This document shows positions 44,288 to 55,022 of a DNA stretch of 64,000 nt, one piece after another. Under the pieces are notes generated by a model. That model was not told the DNA's origin and searched no databases. It saw nothing but the letters and a program-made list of their open reading frames with translations. The DNA comes from Enterobacter huaxiensis (lineage in GTDB: Bacteria > Pseudomonadota > Gammaproteobacteria > Enterobacterales > Enterobacteriaceae), in assembly GCF_003594935.2 (NCBI RefSeq), contig NZ_CP043342.1:2418001-2482000 (forward strand). The letters run 5' to 3'. The position numbers and the translations under genes are program-made. The stretch's first letter is position 1. Every line of letters begins with the position of its first letter.

Positions 44288-45079
44288 CTATCGCAGGAAG
44301 ATTTTCCCTTTAAGATACAGCGTTGCCTGGCCGCCAATCAACACGCGGTCACCCACATGTTCACAGCGTAAATCTCCGCCTCGCAAGGAGACCTGACGGG
44401 CGTTCAGCGTCGTTTTACCCAGCTTTTCGCTCCAGTACGGGATCAGCATGCTGTGTGCTGAACCCGTTACCGGATCTTCCGGCACCCCTTCGCCCGGACA
44501 GAAGAAGCGGCTGACAAAATCGTACTCTTCGCCCGGCGCCGTCACGCAGACCATTTTATCCAGCGGGATCATCGCTGCAATATCCGGCGTTAAGGCCTCC
44601 ACCTGCTGCTGGCTTTCAAGCACCACCATGTAATCCCGCCCGACGCGGACCTCTTTCGCAGCATCAATACCCAGCGAGCTAAGCAGCAACGGCGGTGGCG
44701 CGTCGACAGCCTCCGTTGACCAGGCCGGAAAATTGAGTGTCAGCCAGTCACCGCTGCGGCTCACCGTGAGATCGCCGACAAAGCGCGTTGAGAACCGTAT
44801 TTCCGCGTGTGGATAATCAAGGTATTCGAAAATAACGTGGGATGCCGCAAGCGTCGCATGGCCGCACAGGTTAATTTCATCCTGCGTGGTAAACCAGCGT
44901 AGCTCGAACCCGCCGTCCGTCCGGACAAAGAAGGCGGTTTCGGACTGGTTATGCTGCTTAGCCATGTTGAGCAGCGTGCGATCCGGTAGCCACGCTTCCA
45001 GCGGACACACCGCCGCGGCATTGCCGCCGAAGGTCGCATCGCTGAATGCATCGACCAGATAGAAATCAATTTCCTGCAT
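44288..45079 (-). CDS. PhzF-family isomerase-like protein, copy 1
   Basis: 263 residues, PhzF/YddE fold of two diaminopimelate-epimerase-like halves. The conserved catalytic Glu47 is in NQSETAFF, and the second-half signature is EDPVTGSAHSML. It is a close paralogue of the next gene (same start MQEIDFYLVDAFSD, same length). Family members isomerise trans-2,3-dihydro-3-hydroxyanthranilate in phenazine producers; the role in enterobacteria is unknown. SD GAGGAAGAG precedes the ATG. 21 bp after copy 2, likely the same transcript. Confidence 0.92.
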   Translation of the reverse strand: MQEIDFYLVDAFSDATFGGNAAAVCPLEAWLPDRTLLNMAKQHNQSETAFFVRTDGGFELRWFTTQDEINLCGHATLAASHVIFEYLDYPHAEIRFSTRFVGDLTVSRSGDWLTLNFPAWSTEAVDAPPPLLLSSLGIDAAKEVRVGRDYMVVLESQQQVEALTPDIAAMIPLDKMVCVTAPGEEYDFVSRFFCPGEGVPEDPVTGSAHSMLIPYWSEKLGKTTLNARQVSLRGGDLRCEHVGDRVLIGGQATLYLKGKIFLR

Positions 45080-45100
45080 AGTCTCTTCCTCTGTTGTTAT

Positions 45101-45895
45101 TCATATTGAGCGCAGAAAGACGGTGCCTTTCAAATAGAGTGACGCCTGCCCGCTCATCAGGACGCGGTCCCCTTTTAGCTCACAGCGAACGTCTCCGCCG
45201 CGCGCCGATATCTGACGGGCGAGCATCGCCGTTTTGCCCAGCTTCTCGCTCCAGTAGGGAATGAGCATCGTGTGCGACGAGCCGGTGACGGGATCTTCCG
45301 GAACGGCAACGCCGGGTGAAAAGAAGCGGCTGACGAAATCATACTTCCCGTCTCCCGGTGCGGTAACGGCCACTTTATGCTCGCCGGGCGTCATGGCGGA
45401 AAAATTCGGCGTGACGGCCTCCACCTGCTCACGGTTTTCCAGTTCGATAACCCAGGCGCGCCCTTTATGGGCCGCCGCGTAGCGGCTGATGCCCAGCGCG
45501 GTGAGCATTTCCGCTGGAGGCGTGCGTTCCTGCGTTGGGCAGGCCGGGAAATCCAGCGTCATCCAGTCGCCTTCCCGACTAACGGTCAGACGCCCTGAGG
45601 CGGTGTCGAAGTGAATACGGGAGTCGGGGTAATCCAGCTCGTTGAACAATACATGCGCCGCGGCAAGCGTGGCGTGACCGCACAGAGTGACCTCAACCAG
45701 GGTGGTAAACCAGCGCAGCTCAATTCCGCCTTTGCTGCACACGAAAAACGCGGTTTCGGACTGGTTATGCTGCTGCGCCATCTTCAGAAGCGTTTCATCC
45801 GGGAGCCACGCTTTCAGGGGGCATACCGCGGCGGGATTGCCGCCAAAGGAAACATCGCTAAACGCATCTACCAGATAAAAATCAATCTCCTGCAT
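45101..45895 (-). CDS. PhzF-family isomerase-like protein, copy 2
   Basis: 264 residues from the ATG ending at 45895, chosen by alignment with copy 1; the frame is open 17 codons further upstream. Glu47 in NQSETAFF and EDPVTGSSHTML are conserved. By eye about 60 percent identical to copy 1, so this is an old tandem duplication. First gene of the pair; divergent from sotB. Confidence 0.92.
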   Translation of the reverse strand: MQEIDFYLVDAFSDVSFGGNPAAVCPLKAWLPDETLLKMAQQHNQSETAFFVCSKGGIELRWFTTLVEVTLCGHATLAAAHVLFNELDYPDSRIHFDTASGRLTVSREGDWMTLDFPACPTQERTPPAEMLTALGISRYAAAHKGRAWVIELENREQVEAVTPNFSAMTPGEHKVAVTAPGDGKYDFVSRFFSPGVAVPEDPVTGSSHTMLIPYWSEKLGKTAMLARQISARGGDVRCELKGDRVLMSGQASLYLKGTVFLRSI

Positions 45896-46071
45896 CGTTC
45901 TGCCGCCCGCTGTTGCTGTGTTGTCCTTTATATTCATTGAAAACAACGTCGTCCGCTACCGCTGTCATAAGGTAAATTTTGAGATCCAGGTCACATAATG
46001 GTTGAGTTTTCGCCATACAACGCTTTAAGATCGTCTCCTCATCTTTTACGCAACGAATCCCAGACATCCCT

Positions 46072-47268
46072 ATGACAACAAACACTGTTTCCCGCAAGGT
46101 GGCGTGGCTACGTGTGGTGACGCTCGCCATTGCTGCGTTTATCTTCAATACCACTGAATTTGTGCCCGTTGGGCTGTTGTCTGACATTGCCGGGAGTTTC
46201 CAGATGGAGACGGCCCAGGTCGGCATCATGTTGACCATCTATGCATGGGTAGTGGCGCTCATGTCGCTTCCCTTTATGCTGCTAACCAGCCGGATGGAGC
46301 GCCGCAAGCTGCTGATTGGCCTGTTCGTGGTCTTTATCCTCAGCCACGTGCTGTCGTTTATGGCGTGGAACTTTACGGTGCTGGTGGTGAGCCGCATCGG
46401 TATCGCCTTTGCGCACGCCGTGTTCTGGTCTATTACCGCGTCGCTGGCGATCCGACTTGCTCCGGCGGGTAAGCGCGCCCAGGCGCTGAGCCTGATCGCC
46501 ACGGGTACCGCGCTGGCAATGGTGTTAGGGCTGCCGATTGGGCGTATCGTCGGGCAGTACTTCGGCTGGCGCACCACCTTCTTTGCTATCGGCATGGGGG
46601 CGCTTGTCACGCTGGTTTGCCTGATCAAGCTGCTGCCTAAGCTGCCAAGCGAACATTCCGGCTCGCTGAAAAGCCTGCCGCTGCTCTTTCGCCGTCCGGC
46701 GCTGATGAGCATATACCTGCTCACCGTCATTGTGGTGACGGCACACTACACGGCCTACAGCTATATTGAGCCGTTTGTGCAGGTGGTTGCCGGGTTTAGC
46801 GCCAACTTCGCGACCGTCCTGCTGCTGGTTCTGGGCGGTGCGGGAATTATCGGCAGCGTTCTCTTTGGCAAGCTGGGCAATCAGCATGCGTCCGTCCTCG
46901 TCAGCAGCGCCATCGGCATGTTGTTAGCCTGCCTGCTGCTGCTGATGCCTGCGGCGGGCAGTGAAACACATCTGGCGATCCTCAGTATCTTCTGGGGCGT
47001 GGCGATCATGATTATTGGTCTCGGCATGCAGGTAAAAGTGCTGGCGCTGGCACCGGATGCAACGGACGTCGCAATGTCGCTCTTCTCGGGGATATTCAAT
47101 CTCGGGATTGGCGCGGGCGCGCTGGTAGGAAATCAGGTAATACTGCACGTGTCGATGTCGGCGATTGGCTATCTGGGGGCGATCCCTGCGCTGCTTGCGC
47201 TTATCTGGTCCGTGCTTATCTTCCGTAAATGGCCGGTGGCGATGGAAGAACAAGGCCAGCATGGGTAA
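46072..47268 (+). CDS. sotB: Sugar efflux transporter SotB
   Basis: 398 residues, 12-TM MFS protein following E. coli SotB (YdeA) throughout, with [18 protein letters not shown] at the start. It exports arabinose and IPTG-type sugars in E. coli. Weak ribosome site. Positioned before marC as in E. coli; its stop is followed by a REP element. Confidence 0.96.
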   Translation: MTTNTVSRKVAWLRVVTLAIAAFIFNTTEFVPVGLLSDIAGSFQMETAQVGIMLTIYAWVVALMSLPFMLLTSRMERRKLLIGLFVVFILSHVLSFMAWNFTVLVVSRIGIAFAHAVFWSITASLAIRLAPAGKRAQALSLIATGTALAMVLGLPIGRIVGQYFGWRTTFFAIGMGALVTLVCLIKLLPKLPSEHSGSLKSLPLLFRRPALMSIYLLTVIVVTAHYTAYSYIEPFVQVVAGFSANFATVLLLVLGGAGIIGSVLFGKLGNQHASVLVSSAIGMLLACLLLLMPAAGSETHLAILSIFWGVAIMIIGLGMQVKVLALAPDATDVAMSLFSGIFNLGIGAGALVGNQVILHVSMSAIGYLGAIPALLALIWSVLIFRKWPVAMEEQGQHG

Positions 47269-47278
47269 GGCCCGTATT

Positions 47279-47349
47279 GCCGGGTGGCGGCTTCGCCTTA
47301 CCCGGCCTACAAAACCCGAATGCCCGTGCAGGCGACGCGCCGCCGGGCA
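47279..47349. repeat. REP/BIME between sotB and marC
   Basis: A REP unit begins GCCGGGTGGCGG and ends CCTTACCCGGCCTAC (47279-47310). A second, less regular inverted unit follows, TGCCCG...CGGGCA at 47321-47349. It fills the gap between two convergent genes, a usual REP location in enterobacteria. Confidence 0.88.
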
Positions 47350-47354
47350 AAACA

Positions 47355-48020
47355 TCAATGATAGGTCTTAATAATTTCCAGCACGCCGTTAATAATAAAC
47401 TGCACGCCCATACACACCAGCAGGAAGCCCATCAGGCGGGAAATCGCTTCGATACCGCCCTTGCCCACCCAGCGCATGATCGCACCTGAACTGCGCAGAG
47501 ATGCCCACACGATAATGCCAATAAGCGCAAAAATGAGCGGCGGCGCAACGGCCAGAACCCAGTCCGGGAAGGTTGAGCTATCGCGCACCGTTGAGGCAGA
47601 GCTGATGATCATCGCAATCGTTCCCGGGCCTGCCGTGCTCGGCATCGCTATGGGTACGAAGGCAATGTTCGCGCTGGGCTCCGTTTCCAGCTCCTCGGAT
47701 TTACTCTTCGCCTCCGGCGATTCATGCGCTTTCTGCGCAGGAAACAGCATGCGGAAACCGATAAAGGCCACAATCAGCCCCCCGGCGATACGCAGGCCGG
47801 GAATCGAAATCCCGAAGGTGTTCATGACCACCTGCCCGGCGTAGTAGGCCACCATCATGATGGCAAACACGTAGATGGAGGCCATCATCGACTGCTGATT
47901 GCGCTCCGCCGTGTTCATGTTCCCTGCCAGCCCCAGAAAGAGCGCAACCGTCGTTAGCGGGTTCGCTAAGGGCAGCAGCACCACCAGCCCAAGACCAATC
48001 GCTTTAATCAAATCCACCAT
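47355..48020 (-). CDS. marC: MarC family inner-membrane protein
   Basis: 221 residues, six hydrophobic segments, nearly the E. coli MarC sequence ([30 protein letters not shown] at the start). Function unknown; despite the name it is not needed for multiple antibiotic resistance in E. coli. Divergent from marRAB over the mar regulatory region. Confidence 0.96.
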   Translation of the reverse strand: MVDLIKAIGLGLVVLLPLANPLTTVALFLGLAGNMNTAERNQQSMMASIYVFAIMMVAYYAGQVVMNTFGISIPGLRIAGGLIVAFIGFRMLFPAQKAHESPEAKSKSEELETEPSANIAFVPIAMPSTAGPGTIAMIISSASTVRDSSTFPDWVLAVAPPLIFALIGIIVWASLRSSGAIMRWVGKGGIEAISRLMGFLLVCMGVQFIINGVLEIIKTYH

Positions 48021-48177
48021 AATGCTTCGCTGTCCTTATCCATAATCATCACCGCAATTATAGGGTGAAACCGGCTGGTTGAGCCATCCACACAACGTAA
48101 GGATTATTTTCCGTTCGAAAGGATAACCCTAAGTTATGTTTCTGATTTTAAAGACCCCAAAAAAAGTTCATGAAACG

Positions 48178-48271
48178 TTTTAGCAATTCGTGGCATCGGC
48201 TGATTCATTCAGTTGACTTATACTTGCCTGAGCAATAATATCTGCCGTGACTAAACTACTTGCCAGGGCAA
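48178..48271 (+). promoter_or_regulatory. marRAB promoter with marbox and two MarR sites
   Basis: Marbox-like sequence TTTTAGCAATTCGTGGCATC at 48178-48197; -35 TTGACT (48213-48218) and -10 TAATAT (48236-48241) with a 17-bp spacer. MarR site I, TTGCCTGAGCAA (48224-48235), lies between them and site II, TTGCCAGGGCAA (48260-48271), overlaps the marR ribosome site AGGGC. The layout matches E. coli marO. Confidence 0.93.
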
Positions 48272-48276
48272 CCATT

Positions 48277-48711
48277 GTGAAAAGCACCAGTGATCTCTTT
48301 AACGACATAATTCCACTGGGTCGTCTTATTCATATGGTTAACCAGAAAAAAGATCGCTTGCTCAATGACTACCTGTCGCCGCTGGATATCACCGCAACGC
48401 AGTTCAAAGTGCTGTGCTCCATTCGCTGTGAAGCGTGTATCACGCCGGTTGAGCTAAAAAAGGTGCTCTCTGTCGATCTGGGCGCGTTGACCCGCATGCT
48501 GGATCGTCTCGTCTGCAAAGGATGGATAGAACGGAGCCCTAACCCGAATGACAAGCGTGGCGTACTGGTGAAGCTCACCCAGGACGGCGCGGCCATGTGC
48601 GAGCAATGTCATCAATTAGTAGGACTCACACTGCACCAGGAACTAACAAAAAACTTAACGGCAGACGAAGTGGCAACGCTTGAGCTTTTGCTTAAGAAAA
48701 TACTGCCGTAA
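48277..48711 (+). CDS. marR: Multiple antibiotic resistance repressor MarR
   Basis: 144 residues from GTG 48277, the same start codon and length as E. coli MarR. Winged helix with [32 protein letters not shown] as recognition and wing region; the redox-sensitive Cys is in [10 protein letters not shown]. It represses marRAB and is released by phenolics such as salicylate or by copper-driven oxidation. First gene of marRAB. Confidence 0.97.
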   Translation: MKSTSDLFNDIIPLGRLIHMVNQKKDRLLNDYLSPLDITATQFKVLCSIRCEACITPVELKKVLSVDLGALTRMLDRLVCKGWIERSPNPNDKRGVLVKLTQDGAAMCEQCHQLVGLTLHQELTKNLTADEVATLELLLKKILP

Positions 48712-48730
48712 ACAGAAAAGAGGTATGACG

Positions 48731-49111
48731 ATGTCCAGACGCAATACTGACGCTATCACCATTCATAGCATTTTGGACTGGATCGAAGATAACCTGGAAT
48801 CGCCGCTCTCCCTTGAAAAAGTGTCTGAGCGTTCAGGTTACTCAAAATGGCACCTGCAACGGATGTTTAAAAAAGAGACCGGTCATTCATTAGGTCAATA
48901 TATTCGCAGCCGCAAGCTGACGGAAATTGCCCAAAAACTGAAAGAAAGCAATGAGCCGATCCTTTATCTGGCCGAGCGTTACGGATTTGAATCGCAGCAA
49001 ACCCTGACGCGTACGTTCAAGAACTATTTTGACGTGCCGCCGCATAAGTATCGAATCACCAGCATGCCGGGTGAATCCCGATATCTCTATCCGTTGAAAC
49101 ACTGTAGTTAA
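48731..49111 (+). CDS. marA: AraC-type activator MarA
   Basis: 126 residues, two helix-turn-helix motifs ([16 protein letters not shown] and [16 protein letters not shown]), almost identical to E. coli MarA apart from the C-terminal tail ([11 protein letters not shown]). It activates acrAB, micF and others through marboxes, including its own promoter. ATG 48731 is used, with AGAGG 8 nt upstream; an ATG two codons earlier is an alternative. Confidence 0.97.
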   Translation: MSRRNTDAITIHSILDWIEDNLESPLSLEKVSERSGYSKWHLQRMFKKETGHSLGQYIRSRKLTEIAQKLKESNEPILYLAERYGFESQQTLTRTFKNYFDVPPHKYRITSMPGESRYLYPLKHCS

Positions 49112-49143
49112 CCATCGCCTGTACAGACGTAATTGAGGAAATC

Positions 49144-49359
49144 ATGAAAGTTATCGCCTCCGCCGCCCTCGCCTTGCTGGTGCTGTTTTCCAGCCAGACC
49201 TTCGCGGAGCAAACTCCCCGTGCAACGCAGCAAAATAATCGCGAAGCGATGATTTTGCCGTCAGCACATGACCAGTCACCCTATGATTTCAACCATATGG
49301 GCGCTGGTAGCGACAAATCCGACGAATTAGGCGTGCCGTATTACAACCACGACCTCTGA
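49144..49359 (+). CDS. marB: MarB periplasmic protein
   Basis: 71 residues with a signal peptide (about 21 residues) and the conserved DFNHMGAGSDKSDELGVPYYNHDL end of MarB. It reduces mar operon expression indirectly in E. coli. SD GAGGAA before the ATG. Last gene of marRAB, followed by a strong terminator. Confidence 0.95.
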   Translation: MKVIASAALALLVLFSSQTFAEQTPRATQQNNREAMILPSAHDQSPYDFNHMGAGSDKSDELGVPYYNHDL

Positions 49360-49367
49360 TTCGTTTT

Positions 49368-49393
49368 GCCCCGCCGATGCGGGGCTTTTTTTT
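49368..49393 (+). terminator. Intrinsic terminator of marRAB
   Basis: GCCCCGC-cgat-GCGGGGC stem followed by eight T residues, 9 bp after the marB stop. Confidence 0.97.
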
Positions 49394-49396
49394 GAT

Positions 49397-50296
49397 CTAT
49401 CCCCGCACCCGCGTCGCCCGGCGTAAACGAAAGCCAAACACGTTGATGTACAGCCCGGCCATAATAAGCACTGCGCCCAGAAGCTGTAGCGCGCTCAGTT
49501 TCTCATCCAGCAGAATGGCCGCACTGGCAAGGCCAACCACCGGCACCAGCAGCGACAGCGGCGCTACGCGCCAGGTTTCATACCGCCCCAGCAGCGAGCC
49601 CCAGATCCCGTAGCCCACAATGGTGGCGACAAACGCCAGGTAGATAAGCGACAAAATGGTAGTAAGGTCGATGTTTATCAGGCTGTTCAGCATGGCGTCC
49701 GATCCGTCCAGGATAAACGACGCGACCATAAACGGTACAATCGGAATTAATGCGCTCCAGACCACCAGCGACATCACCGGCGGGCGCGTCTCGTGCTGCA
49801 TGATGAGCTTGTTGAAGATATTCCCGCAGGCCCAGCTCAGCCCCGCCGCCAGGGTTAGCATAAAGCCCAGCAGCGCAACGTGCTGTCCGTTCAGGCTGGC
49901 CTCAATCAGCACCAGAACACCAAATACCGCCAGGGTGATCCCCGCCAGCTGTTTGCCCTGCAGGCGCTCGCCGAACACGAACGCCCCCAGAATGATGGTA
50001 AAGAACGCCTGCGCCTGCAGCACCAGAGAAGCAAGGCCGGCAGGCATGCCGAACTTGATGGCGCAGAACAGAAAAGCAAACTGACCAAAGCTGATGGTCA
50101 GGCCATAGCCCAACAGCAGTTTCAGCGGGATTTTCGGGCGGGCAACAAAGAACAGCGCCGGGAAGGCCACCAGCATGAAGCGCAAACCGGCCAGCATCAG
50201 CGGAGGCATGTTGTGTAAACCGACCTTAATGACCACAAAATTCAGCCCCCATACCACCACCACCAGCAACGCCAGCAGCCCGTCTTTACGCGTCAT
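49397..50296 (-). CDS. eamA: O-acetylserine/cysteine exporter EamA
   Basis: 299 residues, two EamA domains with ten hydrophobic segments, matching E. coli EamA (YdeD). MTRKDGLLALLVVVVWGLNFVVIK opens the protein. Exports cysteine-pathway metabolites from the inner membrane. SD AGGGGC precedes the ATG. Divergent from ydeE, order as in E. coli without ydeF-like inserts. Confidence 0.95.
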   Translation of the reverse strand: MTRKDGLLALLVVVVWGLNFVVIKVGLHNMPPLMLAGLRFMLVAFPALFFVARPKIPLKLLLGYGLTISFGQFAFLFCAIKFGMPAGLASLVLQAQAFFTIILGAFVFGERLQGKQLAGITLAVFGVLVLIEASLNGQHVALLGFMLTLAAGLSWACGNIFNKLIMQHETRPPVMSLVVWSALIPIVPFMVASFILDGSDAMLNSLINIDLTTILSLIYLAFVATIVGYGIWGSLLGRYETWRVAPLSLLVPVVGLASAAILLDEKLSALQLLGAVLIMAGLYINVFGFRLRRATRVRG

Positions 50297-50489
50297 ATTC
50301 TGCCCCTGAATTATTAAATTTTTGTAAACACTTCAAGGTAACAGAAAAAATAGCGTCGCGAATAGATCATTAATATTGGCAGTCAGGCGAAGCACTTAGG
50401 GATAAATTAGGCGCTATACAAGCCCCTTATGGCGTGGTAATCCTGTTAGAACACAACAAAAAAAGCATAAGCATTTGTCGGACAGGTAT

Positions 50490-51707
50490 ATGAAAGCATC
50501 TCTCAGGCGCTCAACCGCAGCGCTGCTGGCATCGTCATTGTTATTAACAATTGGTCGCGGGGCTACGCTGCCGTTCATGACCATTTACCTTACGCGCGTT
50601 TACGGCATGAGCGTGGAGAACATTGGCTATGCTCTGACCGTGGCGCTGACCATTGGCGTGGTGTTTAGCCTGGGATTTGGCATTCTGGCCGACAGGTTTG
50701 ATAAGAAACGCTACATGCTTATCGCCATCATGGCGTTCATTGCCGGCTTTGTGGCGATCCCGCTGGTGAATAACGTCACGCTGGTGGTGCTGTTTTTTGC
50801 GCTCATCAACTGCGCCTATTCCGTCTTCTCCACGGTGCTGAAGGCCTGGTTCGCGGATGTGCTGACCTCCAGCGAAAAGGCCCGCGTTTTCTCGCTGAAC
50901 TATAGCTTTCTGAACATTGGCTGGACGATCGGCCCCCCGATAGGCACCCTGCTGGTGATGTACAGCCTGCAGCTGCCGTTCTGGCTGGCGGCCTTCTGCG
51001 CCGCGCTTCCGCTGGGATTTATCCATTTCTTTGTGCAGAAAAGCATTGCCTTAGATACCGTTGAGGAAAAGACCCCGTGGCAGCCTTCCGTGCTGCTCAA
51101 GGACCGCGCGCTGTTCTGGTATACGCTGTCAGGCCTGCTGGCGTCGTACGTTGGCGGCTCTTTCGCGACCTGCATTTCCCAGTACGTGCTCGCCGCGCAT
51201 GCAGACAGCGATTTCGCCGAAAAAGTGGTGGCCGTCGTGCTGCCCGTCAACGCCGCGGTCGTGGTGACGCTGCAGTACGCCCTCGGGCGCAGGATATCCG
51301 CCGCCAATATCCGTCCGCTGATGACGGTCGCGACGCTGTTCTTCATCATCGGGCTAGGCGGCTTTATGTTCTCTGGCGAAAACCTGGTTTACTGGGGCAT
51401 CGCCGCGGCAGTCTTTACCCTCGGTGAGATTATTTATGCCCCGGGGGAATATATGTTGATCGACAACATCGCCCCGCCGGGAATGAAGGCAAGCTACTTC
51501 TCAGCGCAGGCGCTGGGCTGGCTGGGCGCGGCGGCCAACCCGATGATTACCGGGGTCATCCTGACTCATCTTCCGCACTGGTCGCTGTTTGTCATTATGA
51601 TGGTCGCCATTGTGATTGCATGGCTGATGATTTTGCGCGGAATGCGCGTGAAAAGTGGGGTTAGCGTGTCGGGTGGCGCTGCGCTTACCCGACCTACAAA
51701 ACTCTAA
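50490..51707 (+). CDS. ydeE: MFS transporter YdeE, C-terminus encoded by REP
   Basis: 405 residues from ATG 50490, 12-TM MFS protein following E. coli YdeE (395 residues; dipeptide export has been reported for that protein). The core motif GFGILADRFDKKRYMLIA and CISQYVLAAHADSDFAEKV agree. The final 13 or so residues (VSGGAALTRPTKL) are translated from a REP element at 51668-51701, replacing the family C-terminus. The region upstream to eamA (193 bp) holds divergent promoters without a clear operator. Confidence 0.94.
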   Translation: MKASLRRSTAALLASSLLLTIGRGATLPFMTIYLTRVYGMSVENIGYALTVALTIGVVFSLGFGILADRFDKKRYMLIAIMAFIAGFVAIPLVNNVTLVVLFFALINCAYSVFSTVLKAWFADVLTSSEKARVFSLNYSFLNIGWTIGPPIGTLLVMYSLQLPFWLAAFCAALPLGFIHFFVQKSIALDTVEEKTPWQPSVLLKDRALFWYTLSGLLASYVGGSFATCISQYVLAAHADSDFAEKVVAVVLPVNAAVVVTLQYALGRRISAANIRPLMTVATLFFIIGLGGFMFSGENLVYWGIAAAVFTLGEIIYAPGEYMLIDNIAPPGMKASYFSAQALGWLGAAANPMITGVILTHLPHWSLFVIMMVAIVIAWLMILRGMRVKSGVSVSGGAALTRPTKL

Positions 51708-51741
51708 TCGTAGGCCGGGTAAGGCGTAGCCGCCACCCGGC
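51668..51741. repeat. REP pair (BIME) overlapping ydeE end
   Basis: First unit GTCGGGTGGCGC...TTACCCGACCTACAAAA (51668-51701) lies inside the ydeE frame; the second, inverted unit (51710-51741) reads GCCGGGTGGCGG...CCTTACCCGGCCTAC on the minus strand. The pair separates ydeE from the convergent zinT. Confidence 0.93.
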
Positions 51742-51752
51742 AAAAGCAGCAG

Positions 51753-52391
51753 CTAGTGGTGCAGCATCTCCTCAACAACCTGCTCTTTATACATCTCATT
51801 CGGATAATAGGTCGGCCAGTTATCCATCTCTTTCAGCAGCGCCTCATGAGAGGTGTTGCCCATAAAAATATGGAAATGCGCGGAGGCTTTTGGCGCGATG
51901 GTATGGTCGCTGAACTGAACGAACTTCGGTGCCTTGCTGGTGGCGTCCTTACACTCGAACAGGTAGCGAACGCCTTTTTTGCCTGAGGCATAGGTCAGGA
52001 TTTTGTAGCCGCTGTAGTCGTAACGGCAGCTGCTTACCGCTTTCCCCTGATGGAATTCCATCACGTTATTTTCTATACCGATGGCGTCCACGTCCGTGGC
52101 ATAGCCGGTGCGGTAATAGGCTTTCACGGCCTCAACGGACTTGTGGTCCTTCTCCGCTTTCTTCTTAAACACCGGATCGAGTGAACCATCCAACAGGAAC
52201 GGATAGACCGATTGCCAGGTGCCGTCCCAGTCAGAGAGCGATCTGTCCTTGACGTCTTTATCCTCAAACACGCCGTTCGCCGCCTTCTGCTCCGCCTCGG
52301 TCATCTGGTGTCCGTGCGAGTGGGCAAACAGCTGGCCGCTGACCAGCAGCGCCCCCAGAGTCATTGCAAATTTCCCAATATGTGCAGCCAA
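51753..52391 (-). CDS. zinT: Periplasmic zinc-binding protein ZinT
   Basis: 212 residues from a TTG start ending at 52391, proposed because it gives a proper signal peptide ([17 protein letters not shown], cut before HSHGH) and has GGAG 8 nt upstream. Longer frames would read through the Zur box. Calycin-fold ZinT domain with FHIFMG and the histidines of [16 protein letters not shown]; the N-terminal HSHGH adds zinc ligands. It gathers periplasmic zinc for ZnuABC under starvation. TTG is an unusual start, so the precise N-terminus is uncertain. Confidence 0.92.
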   Translation of the reverse strand: MAAHIGKFAMTLGALLVSGQLFAHSHGHQMTEAEQKAANGVFEDKDVKDRSLSDWDGTWQSVYPFLLDGSLDPVFKKKAEKDHKSVEAVKAYYRTGYATDVDAIGIENNVMEFHQGKAVSSCRYDYSGYKILTYASGKKGVRYLFECKDATSKAPKFVQFSDHTIAPKASAHFHIFMGNTSHEALLKEMDNWPTYYPNEMYKEQVVEEMLHH

Positions 52392-52423
52392 AACAAAACC
52401 CTCACTCCGTTTTATAAGAGTGA

Positions 52424-52445
52424 GAATGTTATAATATAACATTTC
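52424..52445 (-). promoter_or_regulatory. Zur box of zinT
   Basis: Read with zinT it runs GAAATGTTAT-ATT-ATAACATTC, a near-perfect match to the enterobacterial Zur operator, symmetrical at 18 of 19 core positions. It covers the probable -10 region and overlaps the stop codon of urtE by two bases. Confidence 0.93.
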
Positions 52446-53142
52446 AGATCGCAACCAATCCGCGCACCCCGTCCTGCTCCATGTTTTCACCGCGTCCGCG
52501 CTGAACGATAGCGCCGCGCGACATCAGCAGATAGCTGTCCGCCAGTTCGGCCGCAAAGTCATAAAACTGTTCAACGAGCAGAATAGCCATATCGCCCCGG
52601 TCCGCCAGCGTGCGGATCACCTGGCCTATCTCTTTGATCACCGAGGGTTGAATACCTTCCGTTGGTTCATCGAGGATCAGCAGCTGCGGGCGGCTGGCCA
52701 GCGCGCGCCCTATCGCCAGCTGCTGCTGTTGGCCGCCGGAGAGATCGCCGCCGCGACGGTGCTTCATCTCTTTTAGGACCGGAAACAGCTGCCAGATCTC
52801 CTCGGGTACGCCCTTCGCCTCTCGCGCCGGGAACCGGGACAGCCCCAGCAGCACGTTCTCTTCTACCGTTAAACGCGGGAATATTTCACGCCCCTGCGGC
52901 ACATACGCCACGCCGGACTGCACCCGCTGGTGCGGCTTGCTGTGGGTGATTTTTTTGCCCTGCCATATCACCTCGCCCGTTTTCGCCGGGATCAGCCCCA
53001 TCAGGCACTTCAGCAGGGTGGTTTTACCCACGCCGTTACGCCCCAGTAAACAGGTGACTTCACCGGCAACGGCGTCAAAGCTCACGCCGCGCAGAATGTG
53101 GCTTCCGCCGTAGTACTGATTCAGTTCGTTAACCTGCAACAT
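52444..53142 (-). CDS. urtE: Urea ABC transporter ATPase UrtE
   Basis: 232 residues from ATG ending at 53142 (GGAG 5 nt upstream; GTG three bases earlier is the alternative). LivF-like ATPase: Walker [10 protein letters not shown], signature [12 protein letters not shown], Walker [12 protein letters not shown]. Pairs with UrtD to power urea import. Last gene of urtABCDE; its stop overlaps the zinT Zur box. Confidence 0.95.
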   Translation of the reverse strand: MLQVNELNQYYGGSHILRGVSFDAVAGEVTCLLGRNGVGKTTLLKCLMGLIPAKTGEVIWQGKKITHSKPHQRVQSGVAYVPQGREIFPRLTVEENVLLGLSRFPAREAKGVPEEIWQLFPVLKEMKHRRGGDLSGGQQQQLAIGRALASRPQLLILDEPTEGIQPSVIKEIGQVIRTLADRGDMAILLVEQFYDFAAELADSYLLMSRGAIVQRGRGENMEQDGVRGLVAI

Positions 53143-53151
53143 CACGGCTCC

Positions 53152-53948
<797 letters not shown>

Positions 53949-53949
<1 letters not shown>

Positions 53950-55022
53950 TATTTGTCTCCCTTACGAAACAGGCCGTAGACGCCCCGCGGCAAAAACAGC
54001 GTGACGGCGATAAAAATCAAGCCCAGGAACAGCTGCCAGTATTCCGGCATGGACACGGTGAAGACGCTTTTCGCGCCGTTTACCAGCGCCGCGCCAATGA
54101 CCGGACCAACCAGCGTTCCGCGGCCTCCCAGCGCCACCCAGATTGCCGCCTCGATGGAGTTCGTCGGCGACATTTCACCCGGGTTGATAATGCCCACCTG
54201 CGGAACATACAGCGCCCCTGCCAGGCCGCAGAGCACGGCTGAAAGCGTCCACACCAGCAGCTTGAATCCGCGGGGATCGTAACCACAAAACGTCAGCCGG
54301 TTTTCCGCATCCCGCACCGCCGTCAGAATGCGGCCAAACTTACTCTTTGCCAGCGCATAGCCAATGCCTAACGCCAGAAGCAGCAGCATCACGGTCGCGA
54401 GAAAAAGCGCAATCCGCGTCGTCGTCGCCGTCACCGAAAATCCGAGCAGCGTGGTAAAGCCGGTAAAGCCGTTATTGCCACCAAAGCCGGTTTCATTGCG
54501 AAAGAACAGGAGCATCCCCGCGTAGGTCATCGCCTGAGTCATGATCGAGAAGTAGACCCCTTTGATTTTTGAGCGGAAGGCAAACCAGCCAAACGCCAGG
54601 CCAAGCAGGCCGGGGACCGTGACGATGAGCACCAGCGCCCAGGCAAAATGCTGGGTGCCCCACCAGAACCAGGGCAGTTCACTCCACGAGAGAAAGGACA
54701 TAAACGCGGGCAGCCCTTCGCCCGCGGCCTGGCGCATCAGATACATGCCCATCGCATAGCCGCCCAGCGCGAAGAAAATGCCGTGCCCCAGGGACAGCAT
54801 GCCGGCGTATCCCCACACCAGATCCAGCGCCACCGCCACGATGGCATAGCAGAGGATCTTGCCGATAAGCGTTAGCATCCAGGTCGACAGCGCCAGCGGA
54901 TGGGTTGCGGGCAGCAGGGCCAGAAAAGGCAGTATCAGCAGTAACGCCATCAGCAGGCCGCCGATAACCTGCGCGGTGCGCGGCGCTTTACGCGCCAGCG
55001 TTAAGGTCAGTGGCTGGCTCAT
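53949..55022 (-). CDS. urtC: Urea ABC transporter permease UrtC
   Basis: 357 residues, LivM-like permease with about nine to ten membrane segments; GYAGMLSLGHGIFFALGGYAMGMYL and the C-terminal AIWVALGGRGTLVGPVIGAA are conserved. Forms the membrane channel with UrtB. Its start overlaps the urtB stop by one base. Confidence 0.95.
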
